From NCBI GenBank assembly GCA_036346225.1, contig JARFIW010001366.1, forward strand, positions 186,001-250,000: DNA of 64,000 nucleotides, read 5' to 3'. The position numbers and the translations under genes are program-made. The notes under the pieces are model-generated. The model was not told the DNA's origin. It made no database searches and saw nothing but the letters and a program-made list of their open reading frames with translations. Numbering within the stretch: position 1 is the stretch's first letter; each line of letters opens with the position of its first letter. This document shows, in pieces, positions 44,315 through 56,439 of this stretch. This DNA comes from Platerodrilus igneus. Taxonomy: Eukaryota > Arthropoda > Insecta > Coleoptera > Lycidae.

Positions 44315-47077
44315 ATGGAAAATCCTACACCGAAAAAGCAAAGACTTGACGTTATCACTAATTGTCATGATCCTCCGACAGCAGGTCATTTTGGCGCTGC
44401 AAAAACTTTAGCTAGAGTGCAAGAGTACTATTATTGGCCAAAAATGAATTTAGATATTTTGAAATATTGTAAAGATTGTCTTGTATGTGGAGCTCAAAAA
44501 CATTCAAACCAAGCACTACTACACTGAGAAAAGTGATTTGGTTGATACAACCAATTCTGTTGTTTTGAAGAGTAAAGCATTTGATCAAGTATTTTTTAGT
44601 CGTTCTAAACGAAACTATATTAACTGAACCGCTTGCAGATGGTTAAACTAACATCAAAAATTAGTTGACTTAAATTTGTTTGTTTGAATGCATAATAGCA
44701 GTTGATTAATAAACGAATGCAAAAGTGAATTTCATTCAACATCAGTCGTATTTAATACAAACTAATATTGTCAACAAATTTCATATTTTAGTCCAATACT
44801 ACATTAATGTTGAAAAAAATCTATTTTAGTTAAATGAATGCTGAAAAAAGTGTCAAATGAACACGTTTTGTGACAAACTGAACATTGAAACAAACGTACG
44901 CTAGCTTGTTGATTTAAATAAACTACGATTGCCACATCAAACGTCGGGTTATTTGTTGAATGCAACGCTATTTAGTATGTCTCCGATGTTGCGTATTGAA
45001 TGTTCAGCGCGCGCACATTATATCTTTAATATACTGCTAACGTTCGACAACGACACGTCAACATGGCTTCAAGCGTTACTTCGCATTGTTTATTGTGTTA
45101 GTTTCCATTATAGTATTTCAACTCACTGTAAAATACATGGAAGATAAATTTAGTATGCTGTACTATGTTTAAACAAAATCTCTTCGTCTAAAAATACGTA
45201 AGTACCTTCATATAAATTGGTTTCAATTGTCCTTAACTAAATGCAGTTGTTTTAGCATTCAACTATATAAGCGAACGTTTAACTTCAAAACCAATGGCAA
45301 CCACAAGGAATAAACAAACTTTCAATAATCAGTGTCAGTTTTATAAAATTGAAGTGGAAGCTAAACTGAAATATATGCAGGATGAACTAGGGTTAATGTA
45401 ACATTCAAGGTGAGATTTGATTCAATATACAACTTGATAATGTGACTGAATGAAGTTATTTTAAATCAATATTTTTTTAAAAGCTGTTAGGGATGAACAA
45501 ACTCATTTGTTGATCGCCAAGTTGTATTAAAAAAATTTGATTAAAATAATTGCATTAAATCAGAATCGATCAAGCTGGATATTGAATCAAACTACCTTGG
45601 ATGTTTAAACTAATTCTATATCTAAACAATGTACAACGCAACGAAATGATTGATTTGACAACACAATAAAAGTTTGATTAAACCAAAAATGGTATTATTT
45701 GAACCCTTATTAGCCACTGACCTTAATAATTATTATCTACTCAACATATGGGTTAGTTAAACCAATGACGCTTTTTGGTTAGTTGAAAAATTTGAATAGT
45801 TTGTTTTAATGCTACAAACCCTTTCAAGTATTTGCTTCAATGATTTTTATATGTAAGTGGGATATTCAAAGTGTTGAATTAACATAACAGTTTATTTGAT
45901 AAAAGTATTAAATAATTCAAATCAAACCTACAAGCAATTGAAGTAACGATACCTAACATTCAAGTTACATTAATAGCGATTTGAGTAAATGCCATAATTA
46001 TTGTGGTGCAAATTTAGGTTTGTTTGCTTCAAAATCGGTTTTCCAACATTTTATTATGTTCTATTTAATGCATATAGATCATTGTTTATATACAAACCAA
46101 AATTCTAATTGAATCAACTAATTTTCAGTTGAAGCAACAAAATCCTTTTCTCAGTGTAGGTGCTATGGGAAAAGAGAAAATTGCAGATTTTTTTTTCATA
46201 CAATAGCTTTGGACTTAATTGGACCTTATCTCCGCTCAAAACAAGGTTACAGATGGTTATTGGTAGTAGCCGACTGGTTTTCAAAATTCACTATACTTTA
46301 TCCCTTACGTAGTGCACAGGCACATCATATTGAAAAATTTGATGAAGAAAAAGCATTCCTAACGTATGGAGCTCCGCATTTTCTTATATGTGATAATGGT
46401 TCACAATTATCTGGAAATATATTTAAAAATTTATGTAAAAAGTACGACATTGAAAAAATTTGGTACACTGCAGTATATTCTCCTCAATGTAATTTTGTTA
46501 AGAGAATAAACAGAACTATAGGCACAGCAATTAGATCATATGTTGATACACATGATAAATGGGATCAAAATTTAGCACAAATTCAGTATGCTATAAATTC
46601 ATCAAAGCACGAAGTAACTGGTTTCTCTCTAAATTTTTTAATCTTCGGACGACATGTTCCTATTTCTGGAAAACTTTATATCTCATCATATAAACTCTCA
46701 GACGATGTTGATATAATATCTGGAAATAGATTAGCTTATACTACCTCTCAACAGAATTTATTTGATATATTTAAAGAAGTTAGAGCTAAACTTCATTCTG
46801 CGTATGTAAAAATGTCTAATAAATATAATCTTCGTCGCAGACAAATGTCATTTAATATAGGTGATACCGTTTGGAGAACAAAGTGTTGTCTAGTGCAGCA
46901 GATACCTTTTCCGCAAAACTCGCCCCTAAATATCTTTTATGTACGGTAAACAAAAAATTGTCAAATTTAGTTGACAATTTAACAAATCCAGATGGCTCCA
47001 AGACAAAAAACTGGCATACTAAAGATTTAAAACCCTATACTGGAGTGGATTTAAATGAACCTCAGCAATATTCCTAA
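44315..47077 (+). pseudogene. Integrase of element H, split by a DNA transposon
   Basis: The N-terminal zinc finger (NCHDPPTAGHFGAAK, then CKDCLVCGAQK) lies at 44315-44521. After the 1635 bp insertion it resumes at 46157. The core has D in ALDLIGPY (46207 on), D in ICDNGSQL, and then NFVKRINRT, where the third catalytic Glu is replaced by Lys (element A has NFVERINRT). The C-terminal region continues through a frame change near 46880 to WHTKDLKPYTG, stop 47075-47077. Even without the insertion the Lys would be expected to abolish strand transfer. Confidence 0.88.
44522..46156. mobile_element. Non-coding DNA transposon with CACTGAGAAAA ends
   Basis: The 1635 bp insertion has terminal inverted repeats CACTGAGAAAAGTGATTTGG (left) and CACTGAGAAAAGGATTTTG (right, reverse complement), and TA on both sides (44520-44521, 46157-46158). 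Taking it out restores the integrase frame. No transposase is recognisable; the 72-codon frame at 44929 has no family features. TA duplication fits Tc1/mariner, but a CACTG terminus with a 2 bp duplication could also fit an animal CACTA/EnSpm-type element. Inside, short motifs like ttga-taaa-caa recur many times. Confidence 0.85.
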
Positions 47078-47466
47078 ACTATCTGGTCTACCTTATTCAA
47101 AAATGTATTTATTCCGCTAAATATACCTAACCCTCAATGAAAATTTTTTTAGAATTTACAATTTTAGTTTATTACCTAATCTCTATCTTCCCTTGCGTTT
47201 AAAAACTTAAAAAAAATTCCAATCTAGTTTATAACCCGTCACCCCTTATATCTGTACAAAATTATGTTAGTATATGTAAAACTCCCGAGTGGTTTGACTT
47301 TCCAGATTTTAACTTTACCGATATTTACTTTCCCTAATAGTGTTTCCTTTATGGACGATTAATACGCCTAGTTATCACACCACTAGTCAGTAAATTTTTC
47401 CGCTTTTTGACTAAATTTCATCATATACTTCATATATAACATGATGATAGTTTTCGTTCGTGCATT

Positions 47467-47521
<55 letters not shown>

Positions 47522-47534
47522 CTGTCCGGGGCAG
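47078..47534 (+). other. 3' untranslated region of element H with (TA)n
   Basis: Between the integrase stop and the 3' LTR there is no coding sequence. It holds a (TA)n array at 47469-47519 and then ttcctgtccggggcag directly before the LTR, the only candidate for a (poor) polypurine tract. Confidence 0.6.
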
Positions 47535-48746
47535 TGTAACATAAAAGTTTTCCACTGCTCATGTTCCAGTTTTTAAATTATTTCTTTACGTATTTCTCCC
47601 TTCCTTTTTCTTTATAGATTAAAGAAGTTCCTCTTTGATTTATCTTCATGTACCGTATTTTGTATATTTAAAGTATAAACTACATTTAGGTTGTGTTATG
47701 TCATAACACGAATTCGTAATTTTCATCTATGTAAATACTTAATTTTGTTTGAAATAAATGTACCTCTAATTATACCACAAGTTATTTGGGTTATTACTTT
47801 GAATGAAAGTAATAAAAAGGAACCTCTATGTTATTGGTAGGTTTTAACCAGTAACACAAGTGAAGTAGTTTTGAATCTACAATTAGTAAAAGATTTACCT
47901 TGACGTTAGTTTCCTCTCTGTATTACCGGCCGATCGATATTTAGTTGTCTGGCATAGCAGGATCTTTATTCAAACCCGGCTGTGAAATATCACGCCATTT
48001 GTTCCTCAAGATGCCTGGTCTTCAGATGATATGTATTAGATTCCTACGTTGTTATAATATTTTAACAAAAATAATTTTATAGAAGTACGTGATAACACAG
48101 TATAAACTTTTGCCGTTAAATAACCCATCGATTAGTTTAAAGATGATAAGGATTGTTATAGATAAAGTCTTTGACAATTTGAATGTACCTCGTGGCACTT
48201 CCGAATACTTATACAAAATTTGTATTGTAGGGTCCTTCTTCCGAGAGATCAAAGTGGGCAGATGTGGAAGTATGATTATTCGTTTTGATTTTTCTCTAGT
48301 GTAGTATAAAAGTACCTCTACTATATTATAACAAAATATGCATCTGAAGTCTTAGGTCGTTATTAAATTATGTACCGTACAACGCCGTCGAAATAACATT
48401 GCCGGGGATTCAATTATTTGGAATTTGGCATTTTACATTCCTACTACAATTCAAAATGAAATTGGTGTTTTGTTACCTTTAAAACTTATCTAGTTTGGAT
48501 GGCAGATGTTTGTTCCTTTATATGAATCGATCCAACTACCAGAGTTAAATATGTTTCACAAACCACCTGTCTGAGTTTCTAATTTGAAGTGCAATATAAA
48601 GCAACAGGTTTTCTTAACCAACTGTAATTAAGGAAATTCACAGGTACGTGTTGTATATTTGTTTCTTTGTGAGATTATTTTACACAAGAAAAATTGAATC
48701 AAAAGCTTTGTTACTGTACTTTGGACTGCTTTACTTGTCTGTATGT
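47535..48746 (+). repeat. 3' LTR of element H, truncated
   Basis: It matches 39038-40249 and then stops at gtatgt; the remaining 5' LTR sequence (tttcgaattgg onward) is not seen after it. Confidence 0.88.
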
Positions 48747-48920
48747 TGACTTTTGTTAAATTTATATAGTTCCGTTTCAAGGTAACATATGTTCAGAAAA
48801 TCTTAAGTAAAGAATTTATATAACGAAAGTGTACGCCGTAGGATTCATGAAACTGGAGATTTAAATACTTTTATTGCTTTCTGTTTTTGCTAAAGTAGTA
48901 GAAGTTTCTTTAAGTTATCA

Positions 48921-49578
48921 TATCCCCGTAAACGAGGTACGCGAGCCACTAATGACAATTGGCAGCGATATTACATAATGTAATTGACGCGCAAATTGTC
49001 GATGACGTCACACAATATGCAAATTAATGCAACATAATTACACCAATTACACAAATTATATAGAAAACCTCCACGGGGTACTCACGTGAACTTGTAGAAT
49101 TTTTTTTAGGATTACTCCATGATGGCGGCGGCTTCCTTAAGGATTACTTCATGATGGTTGCGGCCTCGCCAGTCTATTGGGCGTCGCTGCTTCGTTGCTC
49201 TTTCTCGAGCGTGGGAATTCTTGAGCCGAGTTGAATGCAAACTTAATATCTTTTTCCTATGTAGAGGGAACGACAGGAACGGGTTTATAAGGAACGATAA
49301 TCAAAGATAAGAGAAAAAAGGGATCCACATAACAAAAAGGTACGATAAGATACCAGACCAACTACACCTGTTCACATCTCGGAGACTAGTTCTAACGCGT
49401 CTCCCGGAAATTTACCACTTCTTTCTTCGTCCACACGAATCGGCGCGATCTGGCGCAAACGCACTGTCTGAAGTGACGGAAATACGCGCACAAGTCTTTT
49501 TAAATTTATGGCGCGAAATTCTCACATATTAAAACTAAATTGGGAGAATGTCTAGTGCCGAATTTTTGGCACGTAACA
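48921..49578 (-). mobile_element. LTR J, copy 1
   Basis: About 658 bp, sense on the minus strand (TGTTACGTGCC start at 49578). It repeats at 53361-53995 in the same orientation with moderate divergence. It contains TGACGTCA, ATGCAAAT and a duplicated ggattact-catgatgg block. I found no clean target duplication, so I cannot say whether it is a solo LTR or the 3' LTR of a decayed element running to 53995. Confidence 0.8.
49003..49024. promoter_or_regulatory. CRE-like and octamer-like motifs in LTR J copy 1
   Basis: TGACGTCA (49003-49010) is a full CRE palindrome and ATGCAAAT (49017-49024) an octamer/POU-type site. Both are kept, at the same spacing, in copy 2. Binding in this species is inference. 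Confidence 0.45.
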
Positions 49579-52093
49579 ATCGCGACAAAGCCATAAAAGA
49601 AAAACAAAAAAAGAAAATGCCTGTTAGCACAGTAACATCTTAAAATCTAAATTCTAACTACCCTACATAAATCCCAACTTAAATCGTACAAAATGTTTAT
49701 TTGAGGCGCCACCTGGTTTTTTCCGACCGATAACACGCCTTCCGGATTAGCAGGAAACGGAAACGTGCACACACGAGTCTTAGGTGTGGCGCAGTTATAG
49801 TCGACAGCACAAATTTGTCGGGAAGCATGAAACGCTACTTAAACTAAAACAAATGCGACAAGTCGCCTAACCTATATACTAACCTAAAGCTAACATCACA
49901 GTTTCCTAAGTGCAGACGCACATGAGCGTTGCATCTATACTGTTTCTTTGTTGGCAAAAAAGTGCCCAAATTTAAAAATGTTCATAAGAGTGAGTTACTC
50001 TACACTCTAGCAAATTTTTAATTACTGGTACTCTGGTTTAATAAACAATACACATCAAAACTTGTCCATGACATGGTTGTGAATCAACAAATTTAACAAA
50101 CGTACTACCTTACTAAATCCTTACATTGCTAACCTAACAAATTACATTTCCACCATAAGGTTAGCTTTTTCACTTAATATTCAAAAAAAATAATTCCTAC
50201 GTCTGGTCACAAATACAAAACGTTAGGAAGATAAAAAGATAAAGCAAAATCTCAAGTTATTATCAAAGATAATAAATAAGATAACAATAGGGTGGCTCCG
50301 TGGAGCCGTTAAATGGGAATTTCTCGTGCCCCCTAAAAAGAGCGACCTGTGAAGTAGGCCCGTTTGCAATAAACTGCACGAGGGCCCGGCAAAGGCATTT
50401 GGGTGCATCCCTGCACCCGGCGTTAATTGATATCGATGATATAATCACCCGATATCCACACGATATATATCTACATACACTCACACATTCACACATTCAT
50501 ACATACGCTCACTGTTAGCGACCATGTGCGCTGACAGCGGCACCGCATGACCTCACGAAAGATTTCCAGAGACGTGGTCCAGGTGTCTGTAAAAACCTCC
50601 CACGCAACCACACGGTGACTAACGGAAAATGAAAAGGCAGAGAAATAGGAACGGTAGAAAAAGGGAGTTTGGTATTTGGAATGCATAAGAAGCACTTTCA
50701 GGTAGAAAAAAATAGAGGAAGGGCTGGCATTGAGCTAAAGAGACAGAAAAGGTGGATGGCAAAGCGCTACTCAACCAGCCAATATAGTCAGTAGCCCGGA
50801 GTGAGGGAAAAATCACTCTTATGTGGTAGACGGGTGTTTCAGGACGAGAACAGGTCTATAGAAAGAAAGATAAGGCAGAAACAGAGACAACGGGATACGA
50901 AAAAGTAGAGTTTTTAGACAGGCGTCCGAGAGAAGGTAGAGAGTTGTCTCTATAAAACACAGATCGGTTTGAAGGACCACCTGCGGTATTAATCCGACAA
51001 GTTAAGGTATATCATAAGTTAAAAAATTCACTAGACTCTTAAGAGAACTAGTACAATCATTTTCCTAACGAGTGCATCCACTACGATAAGAAAATCAAAC
51101 AAAAGTTGACACAACAACTTAAAAGTATTACTACAGATACAATCACACGAAAACAAACTGTTGCAAGATAATTTTTAAAACGGTAACGCTCTATACACAC
51201 AAAAATGCCCAATTATAAGCCGCTAAATACAGACACACTGTCCCAATATGCTAAAACAACCGAGAATTTGATAAGATGTCACTAGAAAGCAATAGCACCT
51301 CACCACGAATTTCAATAAAAAGCAATGAAAAAAATGTTTATATATTATGATGATTTAGTAGAAATAGAAACAAGTAACGATATAAGATAATGTGGGCGAC
51401 TGTAATATTTCAAAGAAAAAAATGGAATAGAAAGTCCTAGTTTTTTGCAACTGCAAATATGAACTATTTTTTACAATAGCATAGGCCGCGTTTCCTATGT
51501 GAGCCCAAAGAAGAAAGCATCCACTCTAACATCAGCTAAAACCAATCATAAAAATTCAATAAGTTATTACAACCAAAGTTACGACAATTACCACACAAAA
51601 TTAAACGATGTAAGATAAACACTAAAAACAAAATAATTTGATGTAGGAAAAGTTTGAGGATTAATTAAATGAAACGACAGAATTATAGTGGATGGTCTAG
51701 ACAATAAAGCGATATATAACTAACGGTATATTCAAGGAAAAGTCAACCAGAAGCAAAAAGATAGGTACTTTAAGGTAAATAAGTTAAACGTGTAGATGGT
51801 ATATGCTGTATAAAAGCGGGAATAAGTAATTAAGGTTAATTAATTGGTAGTAAGGACAAAAACCATTCGGTAAATCGTTAGGGAAATGAAACGTAAAAAA
51901 ATTTTAAATGTACGTATGGTTGAACGATTTTAAAGATAATCTTTTGCCATCTAATGTAGTTTAAATCGATATGTAAAGAGATAACAGTAATCCAAACTCG
52001 ATTCACTGATAAAATTGTTGAAAAACAGAAAGATATCTTCTAACACATATATTTACTAGGATGAGAAGCTCTCGTTTGAGTTCCACCCAAACT

Positions 52094-52328
52094 AATGAAA
52101 AAAAATTCCAACATCATTTTTAAAAAATGATTCACAAATTGCTAAAACGACAAACTTACCAACCAAATTCTCGTCTAGAGTTACATAATGCTGAGTGACC
52201 GGCCTTTCATGGGTCTCGTCTAGACTTATATACAGCTGGGCGACCAAATTCGACAGTAAATCTCGCTTAATAGATCTTAAAATGTTGCGTTGGAATATCG
52301 ATATATCTAAAAAATATGCTATCAAGAC
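52094..52328. repeat. Repeat shared with 2028-2265
   Basis: Second copy of the repeat near element A. The shared blocks are cgacaaacttac, tctcgtctaga, ataatgctgag, tctcgtctagacttatat and a tgcgttg block. It is probably an LTR or leader fragment of that family. Confidence 0.6.
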
Positions 52329-52636
52329 AAAATTTTACTCGCTATACAAAAGAAATATTTTACGATACATGTATAAAGAAACAGTACTCCAAATTGTTAA
52401 AATATTTTTTCGATATCACGGAAATTAATAACAATTATCGTAAATGGGGTTAGATGTAAAACGTTAACAACGACTTCATTATTGCAGTGTTTAAAGGAGC
52501 AGATATAAAGAGATTCAGTTTATTACAGCATTTTAAACGGTAAATGGTATAGTTAGATAATTGCGTTAACTTTATTTGAGGGCAAAAGTTTCTTTAAAAG
52601 GAATTTATAGGTTACAGTTATTTGAATTAGTAAGAA

Positions 52637-52803
52637 AACACTTTTAAAACAGTATCAAAGCAAGGTAGTGTTTATACATGATTTAAAAAAAACATTTTAA
52701 GCGGTATCAAAGCAAGGTAGTGTTTATACATGATTTAAAAACACTTTTAAAGCGGTATCAAAGCAAGGTAGTGTTTATACATAATTTAAAAACACTTTTA
52801 AAA
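52637..52803. repeat. Tandem repeat, about 52 bp x 3
   Basis: The unit contains gtatcaaagcaaggtagtgt followed by ttatacat-atttaaaaacactttta. Copies of the core start at 52652, 52704 and 52755 (periods 52 and 51 bp), with a partial unit at the end. Confidence 0.9.
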
Positions 52804-53360
52804 GTCCAAAAAACAAGCATATAGTTATGTTTAATATAATATAAAACAAACAATTTCGATAAGAAACACGGAATAAGGCATAAATTAATTATTATATTTA
52901 AATGTACTTACATGCGAAATTGTTATATACCCCAAACACGAAAGTTCGGTTGTATTATCTAGTAGACACTCTTAAAAGAAAAACGTTTAATTCCATTCCA
53001 AACAAACCAGGTACCTATTTAAGAGAATTTAAGTTAGATAGCACACTATTTTACAGTTATAAGAGAATTGATTGGACTAACAATACATTATAAAGAAATA
53101 TACTAGAAAATCAATAGTAAATATGGCTGCTTCTGTTAAATTAACATAACACCTGTCATGTCATTTCAGGTAATTCTACAGTAACTTCTAGAGCTACCAC
53201 CCTAAATTTTTATGAGTTAGTAAATATTAAAAATGTTCATAATTATATTTTTTTTAAATGAAAAAGCTAGGAATATGGTTAATTAATACATTATAAGGTA
53301 TAAAAACAATCAGAAAAAATTTTATTGTACAACCTAATTACGTTGAATGCGTCACTATTA

Positions 53361-53995
53361 TACCTCGTAAACGAGGTACGCGAGCCACTAATGACAGTTG
53401 GTAGCGATATTACATAATGTGAAAATTGACGCGCAAATTATCGATGACGTCACACAATATGCAAATTAGGGCGACACAATTTACCAATTACACAAATTAT
53501 ATAGAAAACCCCCACGGGGTACTCACGTGAACATGTAGAGCTTTCTTCAGGATTACTCCATGATGGCGGCGGCTTTCTTCGGGATTACTCCATGATGGTC
53601 GCCGGCTGCTTTGACTAATCTTTCTCGGGTGTGGGAATTCTTGAGCTAAGTTGAATCCAAATTCGATTTCTTCTTTTTGCTATGTAGAGGGAACGACGGG
53701 AAACTGGTTTATAAGGAACGATAATCAACGATAAGGGAAAAAGGGACCTATATAACAAAAGGATACGATAAGATACCAGACCAACTACACCTGTTCACAT
53801 CTCGGAGGCCAGTTCCGACGCGTATATCGGAAATCTCCCACTATCCTCTCTCGTTCACACGCGTCGGCGCAAATCTCGCGCAACGCACTATCTGAAGTGA
53901 CGAAAATACGCACACGTCCTTTTAAACTTATGGCGTGAAATTCTCACATATTAAAACTTAATAAAGATGTTTACGGCCGATTTCGGCACGTAACA
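53361..53995 (-). mobile_element. LTR J, copy 2
   Basis: Same family and orientation as 48921-49578; sense start TGTTACGTGCC near 53995. The CRE-like (53445-53452) and octamer-like (53459-53466) motifs and the duplicated gattactccatgatgg block are preserved. Confidence 0.8.
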
Positions 53996-54688
53996 AGCTT
54001 AAAAATAAATACCATCCAAAATCATAAATTAATCGTGGTTTCGATTGCATAATGAGCATATTTACATACGTAAGGATGTAAAAATCTCATTACACGATTT
54101 GCTACAGTATATACTGTTACAAAATATACTATCACGATTAAGATAAATATATAATTATCCTTATTGAGGAAACTTAATGTGTATTATGACTTTGAATAGT
54201 GTAGTATAACACAAAAATGATAATAAACTTATTAAATACTAACACAAAATAATATTAAAATGTCTAAATTACTAATAACAAGAAAAATTAATCAGCAATA
54301 TCCAATACAAAAAATCGCAACATTACAAAACTGAAAACAAAACTGTAAGATTATATTGCACGTAGCTGTCTATTGTTGTCATATGCGCTGTCATGTTTAT
54401 CCTAACGTTTAGCGCTCTTTCATCATTACTTTACACTGCGCCCAACAAAAAAACGAGATAAACAAAATATTCACTAAAGTACAATAGAATTTTAAGCGTT
54501 TGGACAAATTATTTTATAAAATTGCTCCTCTGATGTCTGTGATTATACTGTGTCTACATCATAGATAAAAACAAGTATGTAAAGCTCTTAATAGTAAAAT
54601 CCTTAGAAATATAGCGCTATACCTGCGTCTTGAAAGGAACTATTACACAATAAAAATTAAAACGAAAGACTAGGCAAGCGTTATTAAA
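53996..54688. other. AT-rich DNA without recognised feature
   Basis: No coding, RNA or repeat signal is seen. Confidence 0.5.
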
Positions 54689-54753
54689 GCGGAGGCCCAT
54701 TCAAGTACTGACCACGCCGGACGTTGCTTAACTTCAGCGATCGGACCAGCGCC
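54689..54753 (-). pseudogene. 5S rRNA-like fragment
   Basis: On the minus strand about 65 nt match the central to 3' part of 5S rRNA: GTCCGATCGCTGAAGTTAAG, CAACGTCCGGCGTGGTCAG and TACTTGAATGGGCCTCCGC. This covers the internal promoter region of the 5S gene. The first 25-30 nt of 5S are diverged or missing and the 3' end is absent. It is a pseudogene or part of a 5S-derived SINE, not a working gene. Confidence 0.75.
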
Positions 54754-54817
54754 GAAGCTTACAACATCCTACCTAATTGTTTCATTAAATTATTACGTTT
54801 TGATTCATCATCATCAT

Positions 54818-55480
54818 TAGGTCTTCAGTCCTAGAATTGGTTGGACGCGTACCCTCATTGTTTCCCAGTCTGAACCAGCTTACACATTTAGCTAAAATTT
54901 GCTCAGTCTGCATCTATCCCTATCTGTGTGCGAAAGTCTGATCTCGGTCTACCCCTACCTATCTTTTCCTATGTCTGCTTGTAATATATCCCGTACTATT
55001 CCGCAGAAATACCTTAGAACGTATCCTGTCCTTCTATTTCTCCTATTTTTTCGTTTTCCACAGTTATTTTTATTCCTCTACTATATCTACAACCAATTTG
55101 TTATTAACTTTGTCTGTCCATGCTACCATCCTCATACATCTGAAGAACAACATTCCAGAAAGTTTCTCTTTTTCTGTCTGCCTTTACTACTGCCCCTATT
55201 TTATAGATGTACTATTCTGTACTCCATACTATGCTTTGAACAGTTTTCTTCTTGTATCTATGTCCATTGTCTTTAAACATAGCTGCTGTTCTTTCTTGTG
55301 TGATGCAATTCGGTCACCTTCTATTGTTTTACAGTTTATACCCTATTTCCCTGATATTCAGTGAAATGTGAAGAGAGGTAAGCCTTTGACTGCCAAGTTC
55401 CCCCAGCACTTGAACCTTCGTCCAATTAATAGTTTTTCCAACTTATCCTTTCGCACAATCAACCTTAGTTAAAAATATTT
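54818..55480 (-). repeat. Second, decayed C-terminal unit of the LINE 3' end
   Basis: After the main C-terminal domain and 3' UTR, the minus strand holds another decayed version of the same region, with stretches corresponding to MYEDGSMDRQS, NRRNRRTGYVLRY and the DYCTQIV segment, before the terminal aggactgaagacctaatgatg. The plus-strand frames at 54899-55364 are its shadows. Confidence 0.7.
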
Positions 55481-55520
55481 CACAACCAACACCTGTAGTT
55501 GTTTAAAGTAATCACCATGT

Positions 55521-56131
55521 TTAAGTACAGTTATTGGTTTTGTCATTAGTTTTTCCATCTTGCGACTGGTTGGAAGAGTACCTACATTGATTTCTATTCT
55601 GAGCTAACCTACACATTTCCCTGAAATTCTCACAGCCTACATCTTTCACTATCTGTGTGCAGTAGTCTGACCTAGGTCTACCTCTACCTCTCTTCTTTCC
55701 TATCTCTGTTTCTAATATATTCCGCACTATTCCTTCATATTTTAGTATGTGGCCTATCATCCTATCTCTCCTATTTTCTACTGTTTTCTACATACTTCTT
55801 TCTTTCCCTACCATTTCTAGTATCTCTTTGTTCTTAGCTTTGTCTGTCCGTGATATCTTCATCATACGTCAGTAGCACCACATTTCAATGGCTTCTAATT
55901 TTTCTTATCTGCTTCTCCTAGTGTCCAGGCTTCACAACCATATAGTGCTGTGCTCCATACATATGTTTTAAGCAATCTTTTGTTTGTTTCCATGTTTGTG
56001 GTCTTTGAGCACAGTAGTTGCTTTTTTTTGTTAAATCTAACACGACCTAGTGCTAACCTTTGTTTTATATCTCTTGTGCTTTCCCATCTTGCGTTATTTG
56101 TCTTCTTAGGTAGCAGAAATTTGTATCCTCT
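55521..56131 (-). pseudogene. LINE C-terminal domain downstream of the SINE
   Basis: The frame resumes after the SINE with GYKFLLPKKTNNARWEST, ALGRVRFNKKKQLL and KTYVWSTALYGCEAWTLGEA, hits stops and frame changes around 55800-55895, and ends with the open stretch 55521-55760 (MIGHILKYEGIVRNILETEI, GKKRGRGRPRSDYCTQIV). Downstream of the reverse transcriptase palm, it corresponds to the thumb-side and C-terminal part of the LINE protein. Confidence 0.85.
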
Positions 56132-56144
56132 TGTAAGTTCTCGT

Positions 56145-56439
56145 AGGCGGCTCCGTGGCGTAGTGGTATGTGTGTGACTACTACGCCCTAGGTCCCGGGT
56201 TCGAATCTCGACACGGTCCGCTTGAAAAATGTTAGGCGAGCATTTTTCGCAAAAATACACCCTCGTTCGGATGAGAAGTAAAATGGAAGTCCCGTGTGTG
56301 TGTTGTCACGCACGTTAAAGATCCCTACCTTGCTTGGAACAGCAAGGATTCGGCAAAATTCAAAATTTTCCAGGTAAAAAAAACTTGCTTCCTGGCCAAT
56401 GTAGTACCTTCGGGTGGAGCATTGGAAAATCACATGTAA
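56145..56439 (+). mobile_element. tRNA-derived SINE
   Basis: The 295 bp element is flanked by the 13 bp duplication tgtaagttctcgt (56132-56144 and 56440-56452). Its head is tRNA-like with box A TGGCGTAGTGG (56156-56166) and box B GGTTCGAATCT (56198-56208), the RNA polymerase III internal promoter. The body includes tgtcacgcacgttaaagatccc (read in two parts), a central type of sequence seen in widespread invertebrate SINEs. The tail is short, ending catgtaa, so it may end in TGTAA repeats like its partner LINE. The open frames crossing its borders are artefacts. Confidence 0.9.

Larger units (their letters stand above)
39038..48746 (+). mobile_element. Element H: Gypsy retrotransposon with most domains
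   Basis: A plus-strand element: 5' LTR 39038-40463, PBS 40464-40474, gag, protease, reverse transcriptase, RNase H, integrase, (TA)n, 3' LTR 47535-48746. All catalytic domains are recognisable, but gag and pol contain stops and frameshifts and the integrase is split by a DNA transposon at 44522-46156. The 3' LTR lacks the last 220 bp or so of the 5' LTR. It is related to element A (similar integrase) and distinct from B and C. Confidence 0.9.
49579..53360. other. Unassigned DNA between LTR J copies
   Basis: No gag, pol or host exon is recognised. Contents: a moderately GC-rich stretch at 50290-50440 with a short hairpin (ggctccgtggagcc), an aca-ttca simple-sequence run near 50470-50512, the repeat 52094-52328 shared with element A, and the tandem repeat 52637-52803. 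The overlapping short frames at 50223-50816 show no family features. Confidence 0.45.

Noticed and set aside
50290..50440. Possible gene in the GC-richer stretch with a ggctccgtggagcc hairpin
   Set aside because: Overlapping short frames on both strands, none with family features; the hairpin is only 5-6 bp.
48921..53995. One complete LTR retrotransposon
   Set aside because: No matching target duplications, PBS or polypurine tract was found at the expected places and no gag or pol is recognisable between the LTRs.
55895..56260. Use of the full 121-codon frame as one protein
   Set aside because: Its N-terminal part is antisense SINE; only the part after the target duplication is LINE.
56188..56433. 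81-codon minus-strand frame
   Set aside because: It is the antisense of the SINE body.
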